This document shows, one piece after another, positions 25,220-33,448 of a stretch of DNA of 64,000 nt (positions are counted from its first letter, which is position 1; the number at the start of each line of letters is the position of its first letter). The notes below the pieces were generated by a model. That model saw nothing but the letters and a program-made list of their open reading frames with translations, did no database searches and was not told where the DNA came from. The stretch lies in contig DHAE01000016.1 of assembly GCA_002397315.1 (NCBI GenBank), forward strand, positions 1 through 64,000. The letters are read 5' to 3'. The translations under genes and the position numbers were made by a program. Origin of the DNA: Comamonadaceae bacterium UBA4962. GTDB taxonomy: Bacteria; Pseudomonadota; Gammaproteobacteria; Burkholderiales; Burkholderiaceae_C.

Positions 25220-26698
25220 TCAGCGCAGCAGGGACAGCACGCCCTGGGGCAGCTGGTTGGCCTGGGCCACCATCGCGGTGCCGGCCTGCTGCAGGATCTG
25301 CGAGCGCGACAGGTTGGCGGTTTCCGAGGCGAAGTCCGCATCCTGGATGCGGCTGCGGGAGGCGGACATGTTCTCCGACGTGCTCTGCAGGTTGTTCACC
25401 GTCGTTTCGAACCGGGACTGCAGGGCACCGAAGCTCGCACGCTGGCCGTTCACGGCTGCCAGCGCGGCATCGATGATCTTCAGGGCCTTGGTCGAGCCGT
25501 CCACCGTGGACACGTCGATGTCGCTCACCTTGGTCAGCGTGGAAGCGGTGGCCGCGGTGGTCGTCATCGTGTCGCCCGTGCCGTTCACCGTGTAGCCCTT
25601 GTCGGACTTGTATTCCACCGTGCCGCGCGAGGCCACGGTCACGCCCGTGCCAGCCGCCGTGGCGGAGGTGAACGTCAGCGTGCCCGAAGACTGGGTCGTC
25701 ACGGCATCTTGCGAGGCCAGCGAGATGCCCGCGGCGCTGCTGGCACCGTTGGCGAGGTTGATGTCCTTGCCCGATTCGTTGGTCAGGATCAGGCCGGACG
25801 AGTCGCTGTTGAGCTTGGCGGTGACACCGGTCTGCGAAGACACGTCGTTCAGGGCCTTCACGGCTTCTGCCAGGCCGGCGGCCGTGCTGGTGGCCGAGAC
25901 GTTGAACGTCACGTTGGCCGCGGTGCTGTTGTCGCCCTTGACTGCCAGGGTGAACGAGCCGGTGCCGGCGAACTTCAGTTCCGAGACGTTGCGGGCCGCG
26001 GCCGTCACGCCGGTGGAGTCGGCCACCGCGTTCACGGCGGAGGCGATGTCGGCGGCGGTACCGGCGGCAGCCACGTTGACGGTCTTGGTCTGCAGGCCGG
26101 AGATCACCACCGTGCCGGCGGCGGCACCCGCCGAGCCGGCCGTGGCACCGGTGGTGGCCGCGCCGGTGGCCGAGGCCGTCAGTTGGGCGCCGTAGTTGTT
26201 GGTACGGAAGTTGCCGGTGGTGGCGGTGATGGTCTGGTTGGCGTTGGCGCCGACCTGGAAGGTGGCCGAGCCGAAGGAGCCGTCCAGCAGCTTCTGGCCG
26301 TTGAATTCGGTGTTGCCGGCGATGCGGTCCATTTCCGACAGCAGCTGGCCGACTTCGGCCTGGATGGCCTTGCGGTCGCCGGAGGAGTTGGTGGCGTTGG
26401 CCGACTGCACGGCCAGTTCACGCACCCGCTGCAGGATGTCGCCGGTGGACTTCAGGGCGCCTTCCGCCGTCTGTGCGAGCGAAATGCCGTCGTTGGCGTT
26501 GCGCACGGCCTGGTTCAGGCCGCGGATCTGCGAGGTGAAACGCTCGGAGATCGCCAGGCCGGCGGCATCGTCCTTGGCGCTGTTGATGCGCAGGCCCGAC
26601 GACAGGCGCTGGATGGAGGTGTTGAGGGACGATTGGCTCAGGCTCAGGTTGCGCTGGGCGGTGAGCGAGCTGACGTTGGTGTTGATGGTGGAAGCCAT
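25220..26698 (-). CDS. fliC: Flagellin FliC (copy 1)
   Basis: This is the filament subunit, 492 residues. It has conserved D0/D1 ends (MASTINTNVSSLTAQRN; C-terminal SRSQILQQAGTAMVAQANQL) and an Ala/Thr/Ser/Val-rich exposed middle of about 170-400 that is a likely substrate for glycosylation. Residues 30-51 correspond to the flg22 epitope sensed by plants. The start follows an AGGAGA ribosome-binding site; the 26-residue upstream extension is not coding. A sigma-28-like promoter lies at 26872-26846. It is the same length as the divergent copy at 27033 and, by eye, roughly 85% identical to it. Confidence 0.97.
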   Translation of the reverse strand: MASTINTNVSSLTAQRNLSLSQSSLNTSIQRLSSGLRINSAKDDAAGLAISERFTSQIRGLNQAVRNANDGISLAQTAEGALKSTGDILQRVRELAVQSANATNSSGDRKAIQAEVGQLLSEMDRIAGNTEFNGQKLLDGSFGSATFQVGANANQTITATTGNFRTNNYGAQLTASATGAATTGATAGSAGAAAGTVVISGLQTKTVNVAAAGTAADIASAVNAVADSTGVTAAARNVSELKFAGTGSFTLAVKGDNSTAANVTFNVSATSTAAGLAEAVKALNDVSSQTGVTAKLNSDSSGLILTNESGKDINLANGASSAAGISLASQDAVTTQSSGTLTFTSATAAGTGVTVASRGTVEYKSDKGYTVNGTGDTMTTTAATASTLTKVSDIDVSTVDGSTKALKIIDAALAAVNGQRASFGALQSRFETTVNNLQSTSENMSASRSRIQDADFASETANLSRSQILQQAGTAMVAQANQLPQGVLSLLR

Positions 26699-27032
26699 TG
26701 CAAATCTCCTGAAAAGAACTGACTGGATATGGCGTTGCCGCCAACTGGGCCCAGAACGCCTGGCCACAGGGTTCACAGGGCCTTGCGGGCCATCTGTTGA
26801 ACGGCGGGCCGCCTCGAGTGCTGCTCATACGTCCCGTTGAAGATGTTTTCGGGTGCCCGGCGGAAAACTTTAGGCACGAACACATGGATTGAGCGGTTTT
26901 TGTGTGTCTTATCCCCCCAATGGCCCGGGGCGGCCTCCCCAACAATCCCTCCATCGTTCCCACAAAGTCCGCCGGAGGGGTAGCGCTTGAGCCGGCAGTA
27001 ATGTTTGTTTCCAGCCTCGCAGGAGTTCCGCC
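26699..27032. promoter_or_regulatory. Spacer between divergent flagellin genes
   Basis: This 334-bp non-coding stretch carries the fliC1 sigma-28 promoter (26872-26846) and both ribosome-binding sites (AGGAGA before fliC1, AGGAG before fliC2). For fliC2 only a -35-like CAAAGTCC (26963-26970) is seen. The bases at the expected -10 (26982-26989, agcgcttg) do not match the consensus. The region around 26821-26920 is more AT-rich than its surroundings. No gene is visible. Confidence 0.6.
26846..26872 (-). promoter_or_regulatory. Sigma-28 promoter of fliC1
   Basis: Read leftward: TAAAGTTT-N11-CCCGAAAA. The -35 is identical to the enteric sigma-28 consensus, and the -10 matches GCCGATAA at 6 of 8 positions with exact 11-base spacing. 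Transcription would start near 26840, giving a leader of roughly 140 bases before the fliC1 ATG. It closely resembles the promoters proposed for flgM and motA in this window. Confidence 0.8.
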
Positions 27033-28511
27033 ATGGCGTCCACCATCAACACCAACATCAGCTCGCTCACCGCCCAGCGCAACCTGAGCCTGAGCCAGTC
27101 GTCGCTCAACACCTCCATCCAGCGCCTTTCCTCCGGCCTGCGCATCAACAGCGCCAAGGACGATGCCGCCGGGCTGGCGATCTCCGAGCGCTTCACTTCG
27201 CAGATCCGCGGGATGAACCAGGCGGCGCGCAACGCCAACGACGGCATTTCGCTGTCCCAGGTGGCGGAAAGTGCCCTGGCGGGCGCGGGAAACATCCTGC
27301 AGCGGGTGCGCGAGCTGTCGGTGCAGTCGGCCAACGCCACCAACTCGGCCGGTGACCGCAAGGCCATCCAGGCCGAAGTCGGCCAGCTGCTGTCGGAACT
27401 CGACCGTATCGCCGGCACCACGGAGTTCAACGGCCAGAAACTGCTGGACGGCTCCTTCGGCTCGGCCACCTTCCAGGTCGGCGCCAACGCCAACCAGACC
27501 ATCACCGCCACCACCGGCAACTTCCGCACCATGAACTATGGGGCCCAGCTGACGGCCTCGGCCACCGGCGCGGCCACCACCGGTGCCACCGCCGGCTCGG
27601 CAGGCGCCGCGGCCGGCACGGTGGTCATCGCCGGCCTGCAGACCAAGACGGTCAACGTGGCCGCCGCCAGCACGGCCGCCGACATCGCCTCCGCCGTGAA
27701 CGCGGTGGCCGACTCCACCGGCGTGACGGCCGCGGCCCGCAACGTCTCGGAACTGAAGCTCTCCACGACCGGTGCCTTCTCGCTGGCCGTCAAGGGCGAG
27801 AACACCACCGCGGCCAACGTGACGTTCAACGTCTCGGCCAATGCCTCGGCCGCCGGCCTGGCCGAAGCCGTGAAGGCCTTCAACGACGTGTCCTCGCAGA
27901 CGGGCATCACCGCCAAGCTCAACAGCGACAACACCGGCCTGATCCTGACCAACGAATCGGGCAAGGACATCAACATCGCCAACGGCGACAGCAGTGCCGG
28001 GGGCATCACGCTGGCCTCGCAGGACGCCGTGCAGACGATGTCCTCCGGCAACCTGACCTTCACGGCCGCCACGTCGGCCGGCACCGGCGTGACCGTGGCC
28101 GCGCGCGGCACGGTGGAATACAACTCCGACAAGGGCTATACGGTGAGCGGCACCGGCGACACGATGACGAACACCGCGGCCACCAGCTCCAACATGAAAT
28201 CCGTGAGCACCATCGACGTGTCCACGGTGGACGGCTCCACGCGCGCCCTGAAGATCATCGATGCCGCGCTCGCGGCCGTCAACGGGCAGCGGGCGAACTT
28301 CGGTGCGCTCCAGTCGCGCTTCGAGACGGCCATCGCCAACCTGAACACCTCGTCGGAGAACATGTCGGCCTCCCGCAGCCGCATCCAGGACGCGGACTTC
28401 GCGGCCGAAACCGCCAACCTGTCGCGCTCGCAGATCCTGCAGCAGGCCGGCACGGCGATGGTGGCCCAGGCGAACCAGCTGCCCCAGGGCGTGCTGTCCC
28501 TGCTGAAGTAA
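27033..28511 (+). CDS. fliC: Flagellin FliC (copy 2)
   Basis: This second filament subunit also has 492 residues. The N- and C-terminal domains match copy 1 almost exactly, including the flg22-like segment at residues 30-51. Differences cluster at about 60-90, 180-260 and 330-400, largely Ser/Thr/Ala/Asn exchanges in the surface-exposed part. The start follows AGGAG at a good distance. It is divergent from copy 1, has no complete sigma-28 promoter, and is followed by an intrinsic terminator before the glycosylation genes. It could be minor, conditionally expressed or used after inversion of the spacer. Confidence 0.96.
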   Translation: MASTINTNISSLTAQRNLSLSQSSLNTSIQRLSSGLRINSAKDDAAGLAISERFTSQIRGMNQAARNANDGISLSQVAESALAGAGNILQRVRELSVQSANATNSAGDRKAIQAEVGQLLSELDRIAGTTEFNGQKLLDGSFGSATFQVGANANQTITATTGNFRTMNYGAQLTASATGAATTGATAGSAGAAAGTVVIAGLQTKTVNVAAASTAADIASAVNAVADSTGVTAAARNVSELKLSTTGAFSLAVKGENTTAANVTFNVSANASAAGLAEAVKAFNDVSSQTGITAKLNSDNTGLILTNESGKDINIANGDSSAGGITLASQDAVQTMSSGNLTFTAATSAGTGVTVAARGTVEYNSDKGYTVSGTGDTMTNTAATSSNMKSVSTIDVSTVDGSTRALKIIDAALAAVNGQRANFGALQSRFETAIANLNTSSENMSASRSRIQDADFAAETANLSRSQILQQAGTAMVAQANQLPQGVLSLLK

Positions 28512-28528
28512 GCGCGGCGCCCCATAAT

Positions 28529-28561
28529 GCCGTGAGCGCGAGGAAAGACGCACGGCTTTTT
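28529..28561 (+). terminator. Intrinsic terminator after fliC2
   Basis: gccgtg (28529-28534) pairs with cacggc (28551-28556) and is followed directly by TTTTT (28557-28561). An alternative, mutually exclusive stem uses gcgaggaaa (28538-28546) with tttcctcgc (28559-28567), which would absorb the T-run. The following gene starts only 17 bp further on. Confidence 0.65.
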
Positions 28562-28577
28562 CCTCGCCGACCATTGC

Positions 28578-29291
28578 ATGCACACCACCGCCGTCATCGT
28601 TCAGTCGAACTACCTGCCCTGGAAGGGGTACTTCGACCTGATGCGCCAAGCGGACATCTTGGTGCTGTATGACGACGTGCAATACACGCGGCGGGATTGG
28701 CGCAACCGCAACGTCATCAAGACCCCGCAAGGATTGCACTGGCTGACCGTGCCCGTGCAAAGCAAGGGGCAGTACCACCAGAACATCGACAAAATCACTG
28801 TGTCATCGTCCGCGTGGATCGAAAAGCACTGGAACACGATAGCGATGAGCTACGGGAAATCCTCCGGATTTGCCGAGTACGCACCGGCTGTGCGCTCCAT
28901 GATGCATGCATGCGCTGACCATACACTGTTATCGGAAATCAATGAACGGCTGATCCGGGGTATCGCGGACCTCCTTGGCATCCACACGCCCATCGTCCAG
29001 TCATCCGCCTATGGCAAGGTTTCCGGAAAAACGGAAAACCTGATCCATCTTTGCAAGGCAGTCGGCGCGACCCGCTATCTTTCAGGGCCGGCGGCAAGGA
29101 GCTATCTGGAACCCGAGCTCTTTTCTTGCGCGGGCATCGAACTGAGCTATATGGATTACTCCGGATATCCGGAGTACGTGCAGCCCCATGGTCCATTCAA
29201 TCATTTCGTGAGCATCGTCGATCTATTGATGAGCACGGGGCGGAAAGCGGCCAGCTATCTCATTCAGCAGGAATCTTCGCGTGTCTCGTGA
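28578..29291 (+). CDS. WbqC-like family protein
   Basis: This 237-residue protein matches the WbqC family (often found in O-antigen and glycan loci). The typical start is MHTTAVIVQSNYLPWKGYFD, followed by LYDDVQYTRRDWRNRNVIKT and TVPVQSKGQYHQNIDKITV, with a C-terminal part ending HFVSIVDLLM. The biochemical role of WbqC proteins is not settled. It is the first gene of the proposed flagellin glycosylation operon and overlaps the next gene by 11 bp. Its DNA is markedly AT-richer than its neighbours: 52% GC in each of the two 60-base lines I counted (28801 and 28921), against 73% in a line of fliC2. This suggests acquisition by transfer. Confidence 0.88.
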   Translation: MHTTAVIVQSNYLPWKGYFDLMRQADILVLYDDVQYTRRDWRNRNVIKTPQGLHWLTVPVQSKGQYHQNIDKITVSSSAWIEKHWNTIAMSYGKSSGFAEYAPAVRSMMHACADHTLLSEINERLIRGIADLLGIHTPIVQSSAYGKVSGKTENLIHLCKAVGATRYLSGPAARSYLEPELFSCAGIELSYMDYSGYPEYVQPHGPFNHFVSIVDLLMSTGRKAASYLIQQESSRVS

Positions 29292-29937
29292 TGAAAACGC
29301 TTTGCACGAAGGGATCGCGCTCTACTATGAGCGTCGGTTGCACGAGCATGGCCCCACCCCCCGAGGCGTGGACTGGAACGGAGCGGAATCCCAGCAGCTT
29401 CGCTTCGCCCAACTGATCCGGATACTGCAAGCCGGCCACGGCCCGGAATGCGATGCCCCGGTTGCGCTCAACGATCTGGGCTGCGGTTACGGAGCACTTC
29501 TCGACTTCCTTGTGGAGACAGGCTGGAATATCGACTATGAAGGTATCGACCTGTCCGCCTCGATGGTGCATGCAGCCCAGGCACGCCACGCAGGCAACGC
29601 GAGTGCCCGCTTCAGGGTCGGTGGAGCATGTACCCGCATTGCCGACTACAGCGTGGCCAGCGGGCTGTTCAATGTCCGCCAGGAGGTGCCCGCCGCAGCA
29701 TGGGAGGCATTCATCCATGACACGCTGGACGATCTGGACCGCAACAGCCGCCGCGGATTCGCCTTCAACTGCCTGACCTCCTACTCGGACGCAGAAAAGA
29801 TGAAGCCCTACCTGCACTATTGCGCACCCGAAGAGATCTTCCGCCACTGCAAGACCCGGTTCTCGCGCCATGTCGCACTGCTGCACGACTATGGGCTCTA
29901 CGAATTCACCATCCTGGTACGCAAGCAAGTCGGATGA
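29281..29937 (+). CDS. Class I SAM-dependent methyltransferase
   Basis: The 218-residue protein has a Rossmann methyltransferase motif I at about 62-70 (NDLGCGYGALLDFL) and an acidic motif II region with YEGIDLSASMVHAAQA. A family-like C-terminus (HYCAPEEIFRHCKTRFSRHVALLHDYGLYEF) resembles small-molecule or sugar methyltransferases. The GTG start at 29281 overlaps wbqC by 11 bp. The likely role is methylation of a nucleotide sugar or glycan. The substrate cannot be read from the sequence. Confidence 0.82.
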   Translation: MSRDENALHEGIALYYERRLHEHGPTPRGVDWNGAESQQLRFAQLIRILQAGHGPECDAPVALNDLGCGYGALLDFLVETGWNIDYEGIDLSASMVHAAQARHAGNASARFRVGGACTRIADYSVASGLFNVRQEVPAAAWEAFIHDTLDDLDRNSRRGFAFNCLTSYSDAEKMKPYLHYCAPEEIFRHCKTRFSRHVALLHDYGLYEFTILVRKQVG

Positions 29938-29962
29938 CGCACCGCCAACCGATAGACACAGC

Positions 29963-30757
29963 ATGAACAACCCTCATTCTCCCGACAAATCCCAGAAGCA
30001 CGAGTCGTCGGTGCTGACGCATACCGCGGTCGACGGCATCCAGGCCCGGGATGAACTCTTTGCGCTGATGAATGGTTATGCGAGCACGCCCGAGGAAAAG
30101 GAACGGTCGCTGGGCCTGTTCCTGCGGGGATCCCTTCTGGCGCGCATTCTTGCGGTGGCGCACATCTATCAGCAGATCGTGGATATTCCGGGCATCGTCT
30201 TCGACATCGGCACCTGGCGTGGACAGACCGCAGTGCTTTGCGAGAATTTCCGCGCCATCTACGAGCCGCTGCATTTCAATCGCCGGATCGTCTGCTTCGA
30301 TACGTTCGAGGGATATGCCGGTTTCGGCGACCAGGACCGCTCGACCGAACTGCACAAGGAAGGCACCTATTCCGTTGGTGGAGGTGCCTACGCCGACTAC
30401 CTTGCCCGCCTGCTGCAGGTGCACGAACGGGCCAACGCCATGGGGCACAACAACGGCAAGCACAGTGTCATCGCAGGAGACTGCCGCGAAACCATTCCCC
30501 AGTTCTTCGAAGACCATCCCAACGAGATCCTGAGCCTGGCGTTCTTCGACGTCAACGCGCTCGCACCCACGCGTGAGGCGCTGGAACGGGTCTGGCAGCG
30601 TCTGGCGCCCGGGGGCATCGTGGCGTTCTGGCAATTGACCCGCGCGGGCATGCGCGCCGAGGGGCAGGCCTACGCTGGAGACCTCCTCAATCAGCATCGG
30701 CACACATTGCACCGAGCGCCCACATATCCCAGCCTTTGCTATGCCCGCAAGATGTGA
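29963..30757 (+). CDS. TylF/MycF-type O-methyltransferase-like protein
   Basis: From the ATG at 29963 the protein has 264 residues. The core shows GIVFDIGTWRGQTAVLCENF and RRIVCFDTFEGYAGF, the signature of macrocin (TylF) and related sugar O-methyltransferases, which are metal-dependent and methylate deoxysugar hydroxyls. A conserved second half contains SVIAGDCRETIPQFF and LSLAFFDVNALAPTREAL. Met or Ile usually follow the acidic metal ligands here, and the normal 'D..hY..t' metal motif appears as FFDVNALAPT, so metal use is uncertain. The upstream 31-residue extension is outside the homology. Confidence 0.8.
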   Translation: MNNPHSPDKSQKHESSVLTHTAVDGIQARDELFALMNGYASTPEEKERSLGLFLRGSLLARILAVAHIYQQIVDIPGIVFDIGTWRGQTAVLCENFRAIYEPLHFNRRIVCFDTFEGYAGFGDQDRSTELHKEGTYSVGGGAYADYLARLLQVHERANAMGHNNGKHSVIAGDCRETIPQFFEDHPNEILSLAFFDVNALAPTREALERVWQRLAPGGIVAFWQLTRAGMRAEGQAYAGDLLNQHRHTLHRAPTYPSLCYARKM

Positions 30758-30788
30758 GCGGGCCTTTCCGTTGTCGTAGAGCCTCCAT

Positions 30789-32243
30789 ATGCATACCGTC
30801 GTCATAGGAAACGGCATCGTCGCCCTGTCCACGGCTTTCAGGCTTCTGCAGCGGCTGGGTCCCCAGGACCTGATCACCGTGATCGGTCCGCGCACCCGTC
30901 CTGGCTCCGCGACCCACGCGGCTGCGGCGATGCTCAATTCGTTCGCCGAGATCGAAGCAGGAAGCCTCGAACACCCTGTCGATTTCTTTCGCTTCGAACT
31001 CAGCCATCTGGCCACCCGCATGTGGCCCCGGTTCGAACGGGAGATCATCGATCAAGCCGGGGGATGCCTGCCCGCCGATTGCGGCCAGTGCACCGGCTTC
31101 GGCGGAGGCGGATGCATCGATACGGGCACGTTTGTCATCAACAACAACGCCGCGGACGATCTGGACGATGAGAATTTCGAGGCCATCGTCCAGGCCCTGG
31201 ACGATTTCAGCGAGCCCTACGAATACGTATCGCCCCGCAGCATTCCCAACTACCGGCCCCACCAGGGGCAACGCGCCGTGCGGGCCCTGTTCATTCCAGG
31301 CGAAGGGTGGGTCAATCCAAGGCTCATGCTGGAGAAGCTCGACATGGTGGTCGGGCGCCATCCGCAGGTGCAATTCCTGGAGGCCAGCGCAGAGCGCCTC
31401 CAGCATGGCCATGGAGCGATCACCGGCGTGGTCCTGGACGATGCGCAGGTGGTGGAGGGGGACACGTTCGTACTGGCCACAGGGGCCTCTGCCTGGGATC
31501 TGCTGCAGCGCAGCGACCTGGACATCGGCATGCAGCGGGTGTTCTACGGCGTCGGCGTCTCTCTGGAAATCGAGAGCCCGGACAACCCGCATACCCATTG
31601 CATCCGCACGCCGAATCGCGGGCTGGCGTGTGGGGTCTACAGTGCCCCCTACTTCACGGGTCCCCATCGGCCGACCGACCACGTCCTCATCGGGGCCAGC
31701 AGCTTTACGTCGGCAACGCCTGTAGCGCACGCTCGTATCGGCAGCGTGGAGTCCCTGTTGAAATCCGCCATGGAACAGATCAACCGCGACTTCTACCGGG
31801 CCTCGCTGGTGCGCGTGAACGTCGGGTGGCGGCCCAGCAGCCAGGACGGCTACCCCATGGTGGGGCGGACGGCGCTTCGCAATCTCATCGTCGCCACGGG
31901 AACCAAGCGCGATGGTTTCCACATGGCTCCGGTCCTCTCCCAATACCTGGCGGGGCTCGTTCATGGCGATCCGCTTACCGACGAACGCTGGCACTGGCTG
32001 GCACCCGATCGTGCGCCGCTGCGGCTGCTGACCCGCGAACAGGCGATTGCCAAGGCGGTGCGGCACCAGATCAGCGCGGCCTATCAGCATGGCTTCGTGC
32101 CTGCGAAGAGCCGCATGCCGGACCAGTTGGCCGACAGCTACCGCAGCCAACTGGAACAATTGCATGACCAGGTGGGCGCCATCGACTGGGGGATCCCGCC
32201 CGATATGCTCGACATGTACCGGTACGGCCACGCGAAGCCCTGA
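30789..32243 (+). CDS. FAD-dependent oxidoreductase (DAO family)
   Basis: The 484-residue protein begins MHTVVIGNGIVALSTAFRLL with a dinucleotide-binding GxGxxA at residues 7-12. It ends its FAD domain with NVGWRPSSQDGYPMVGRTALRNLIVATGTKRDGFHMAP (given as the region near 340-385), typical of D-amino-acid-oxidase-like enzymes. The intervening part carries DTFVLATGASAWDLL. The substrate is not evident. Its place between methyltransferases and a sugar aminotransferase suggests oxidation of an amino group or amino sugar in the glycan pathway. The gap to the preceding gene is 31 bp. Confidence 0.85.
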   Translation: MHTVVIGNGIVALSTAFRLLQRLGPQDLITVIGPRTRPGSATHAAAAMLNSFAEIEAGSLEHPVDFFRFELSHLATRMWPRFEREIIDQAGGCLPADCGQCTGFGGGGCIDTGTFVINNNAADDLDDENFEAIVQALDDFSEPYEYVSPRSIPNYRPHQGQRAVRALFIPGEGWVNPRLMLEKLDMVVGRHPQVQFLEASAERLQHGHGAITGVVLDDAQVVEGDTFVLATGASAWDLLQRSDLDIGMQRVFYGVGVSLEIESPDNPHTHCIRTPNRGLACGVYSAPYFTGPHRPTDHVLIGASSFTSATPVAHARIGSVESLLKSAMEQINRDFYRASLVRVNVGWRPSSQDGYPMVGRTALRNLIVATGTKRDGFHMAPVLSQYLAGLVHGDPLTDERWHWLAPDRAPLRLLTREQAIAKAVRHQISAAYQHGFVPAKSRMPDQLADSYRSQLEQLHDQVGAIDWGIPPDMLDMYRYGHAKP

Positions 32244-32278
32244 CCCGGGTTCCTGCCCCTCACGGAAACGCCCCAGCC

Positions 32279-33433
32279 ATGGACAACTCCAGCATCCCTT
32301 TCGGCCAGCCGTTCATCGTCGGCAAGGAGCTTTTCTACATCGCCCAGGCGGTCATGAACGGCTCCATCGCAGGCGACGGGGAATTCACGCGCAAATGCCA
32401 GGAGTGGCTGGAGGTGCATCTGTCGTGCAAGAAGGCCCTGCTGACCACGTCCTGCACCACGGCGCTCGAAATGGCGGCCATCCTGACGGATGTGCAAGCC
32501 GGCGACGAAATCATCATGCCGTCGTTCACGTTCGTCTCGACGGCCAATGCCTTCGTACTGCGCGGTGGCGTTCCGGTCTTCGTCGACATCCGCGCCGACA
32601 CGCTGAATCTGGATGAGCGCTTGGTGGAGACACTCATCACGCCGCGCACCAAGGCGGTCGTGGCCGTGCATTACGCCGGATTTCCCTGCGCCATGGACAA
32701 GCTCAAGACCCTGTGCCGCCAGCACGGCCTGCGGCTCATCGAAGACGCCGCACAAGCCATCCTGGCGCACGACGAAGGCCAGGCGCTGGGCACGATCGGC
32801 GACATGGGCTGCCTCAGCTTCCATGAAACCAAGAACGTCATCTGCGGCGAAGGTGGGGCCTTGCTCATCAACGACCCGGCGCTGATCGAGCGTGCCGAAA
32901 TCATCTGGCAGAAGGGAACCAACCGCAAGGCCTTCTTCAGGGGCGAAGTGGACAGGTATTCCTGGGTCGACATAGGCTCGTCTTTTCTGCCAAATGAGCT
33001 CACGGCGGCTTTCCTCTATGCACAACTGGAACATGCCAAGCGGATCAACACCCACCGGCGCGTTCTGTATGAGAAGTACCTCCAGCTGCTCGGACCTCTG
33101 GAGCAGGAAGGTTTTCTCCGATTGCCGAAGACGGCTGCGCAGGGGGCCAACGGCCATATCTTCTACATCCTGTGCGCCTCGCTGGAAGAGCGCACCGCCC
33201 TGACCGGACACCTGCGCGCCCAGGGCATCGGCGCGGTGTTCCATTACGTTCCCCTGCATGATTCGCCGGCCGGCCTGCGCCATGGCCGTGGCGGACACCT
33301 GCCGATCACCACCGACATTTCCCAGAGGTTGCTGCGCCTGCCCATATATTCCGGCATGACCAGCGACGACGTCCGGCGCGTCGCCGGCGCCGTGAAAAGC
33401 TTTTATCACCCGACTTCCCGCATCGGGGCGTGA
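32279..33433 (+). CDS. DegT/DnrJ/EryC1/StrS sugar aminotransferase (WecE-like)
   Basis: The 384 residues form a PLP-dependent nucleotide-sugar aminotransferase. The PLP lysine is Lys185 in SFHETKNVICGEGG. Other family marks are TTSCTTALEMAAIL, GDEIIMPSFTFVSTANAF, and DAAQAILA with Asp at about 159. The closest named relative by eye is WecE/RffA, which makes dTDP-4-amino-4,6-dideoxygalactose in enterobacterial common antigen. The product here is probably a 4-amino-4,6-dideoxyhexose donor for flagellin glycosylation. No dehydratase, thymidylyltransferase or acetyltransferase is in the window. Confidence 0.88.
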   Translation: MDNSSIPFGQPFIVGKELFYIAQAVMNGSIAGDGEFTRKCQEWLEVHLSCKKALLTTSCTTALEMAAILTDVQAGDEIIMPSFTFVSTANAFVLRGGVPVFVDIRADTLNLDERLVETLITPRTKAVVAVHYAGFPCAMDKLKTLCRQHGLRLIEDAAQAILAHDEGQALGTIGDMGCLSFHETKNVICGEGGALLINDPALIERAEIIWQKGTNRKAFFRGEVDRYSWVDIGSSFLPNELTAAFLYAQLEHAKRINTHRRVLYEKYLQLLGPLEQEGFLRLPKTAAQGANGHIFYILCASLEERTALTGHLRAQGIGAVFHYVPLHDSPAGLRHGRGGHLPITTDISQRLLRLPIYSGMTSDDVRRVAGAVKSFYHPTSRIGA

Positions 33434-33448
33434 AGCCCTGCCCGCTCC

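Larger units (their letters stand above)
25220..28511. repeat. Large inverted repeat formed by two flagellin genes
   Basis: The 1479-bp genes at 25220-26698 (minus) and 27033-28511 (plus) encode near-identical proteins of equal length and are divergent. They form two imperfect inverted arms around a 334-bp spacer. Long stretches are identical at protein level, for example residues 10-59 apart from one position, and most of 130-185. Recombination between the arms would invert the spacer and its promoter. This is an inference from the arrangement. Confidence 0.8.

Noticed and set aside
26901..26935. TTATCCCC as a second sigma-28 -10 on the minus strand
   Set aside because: The required AAACTTTA-type -35 complement is missing 11 bases further on (bases read gggcggcc).
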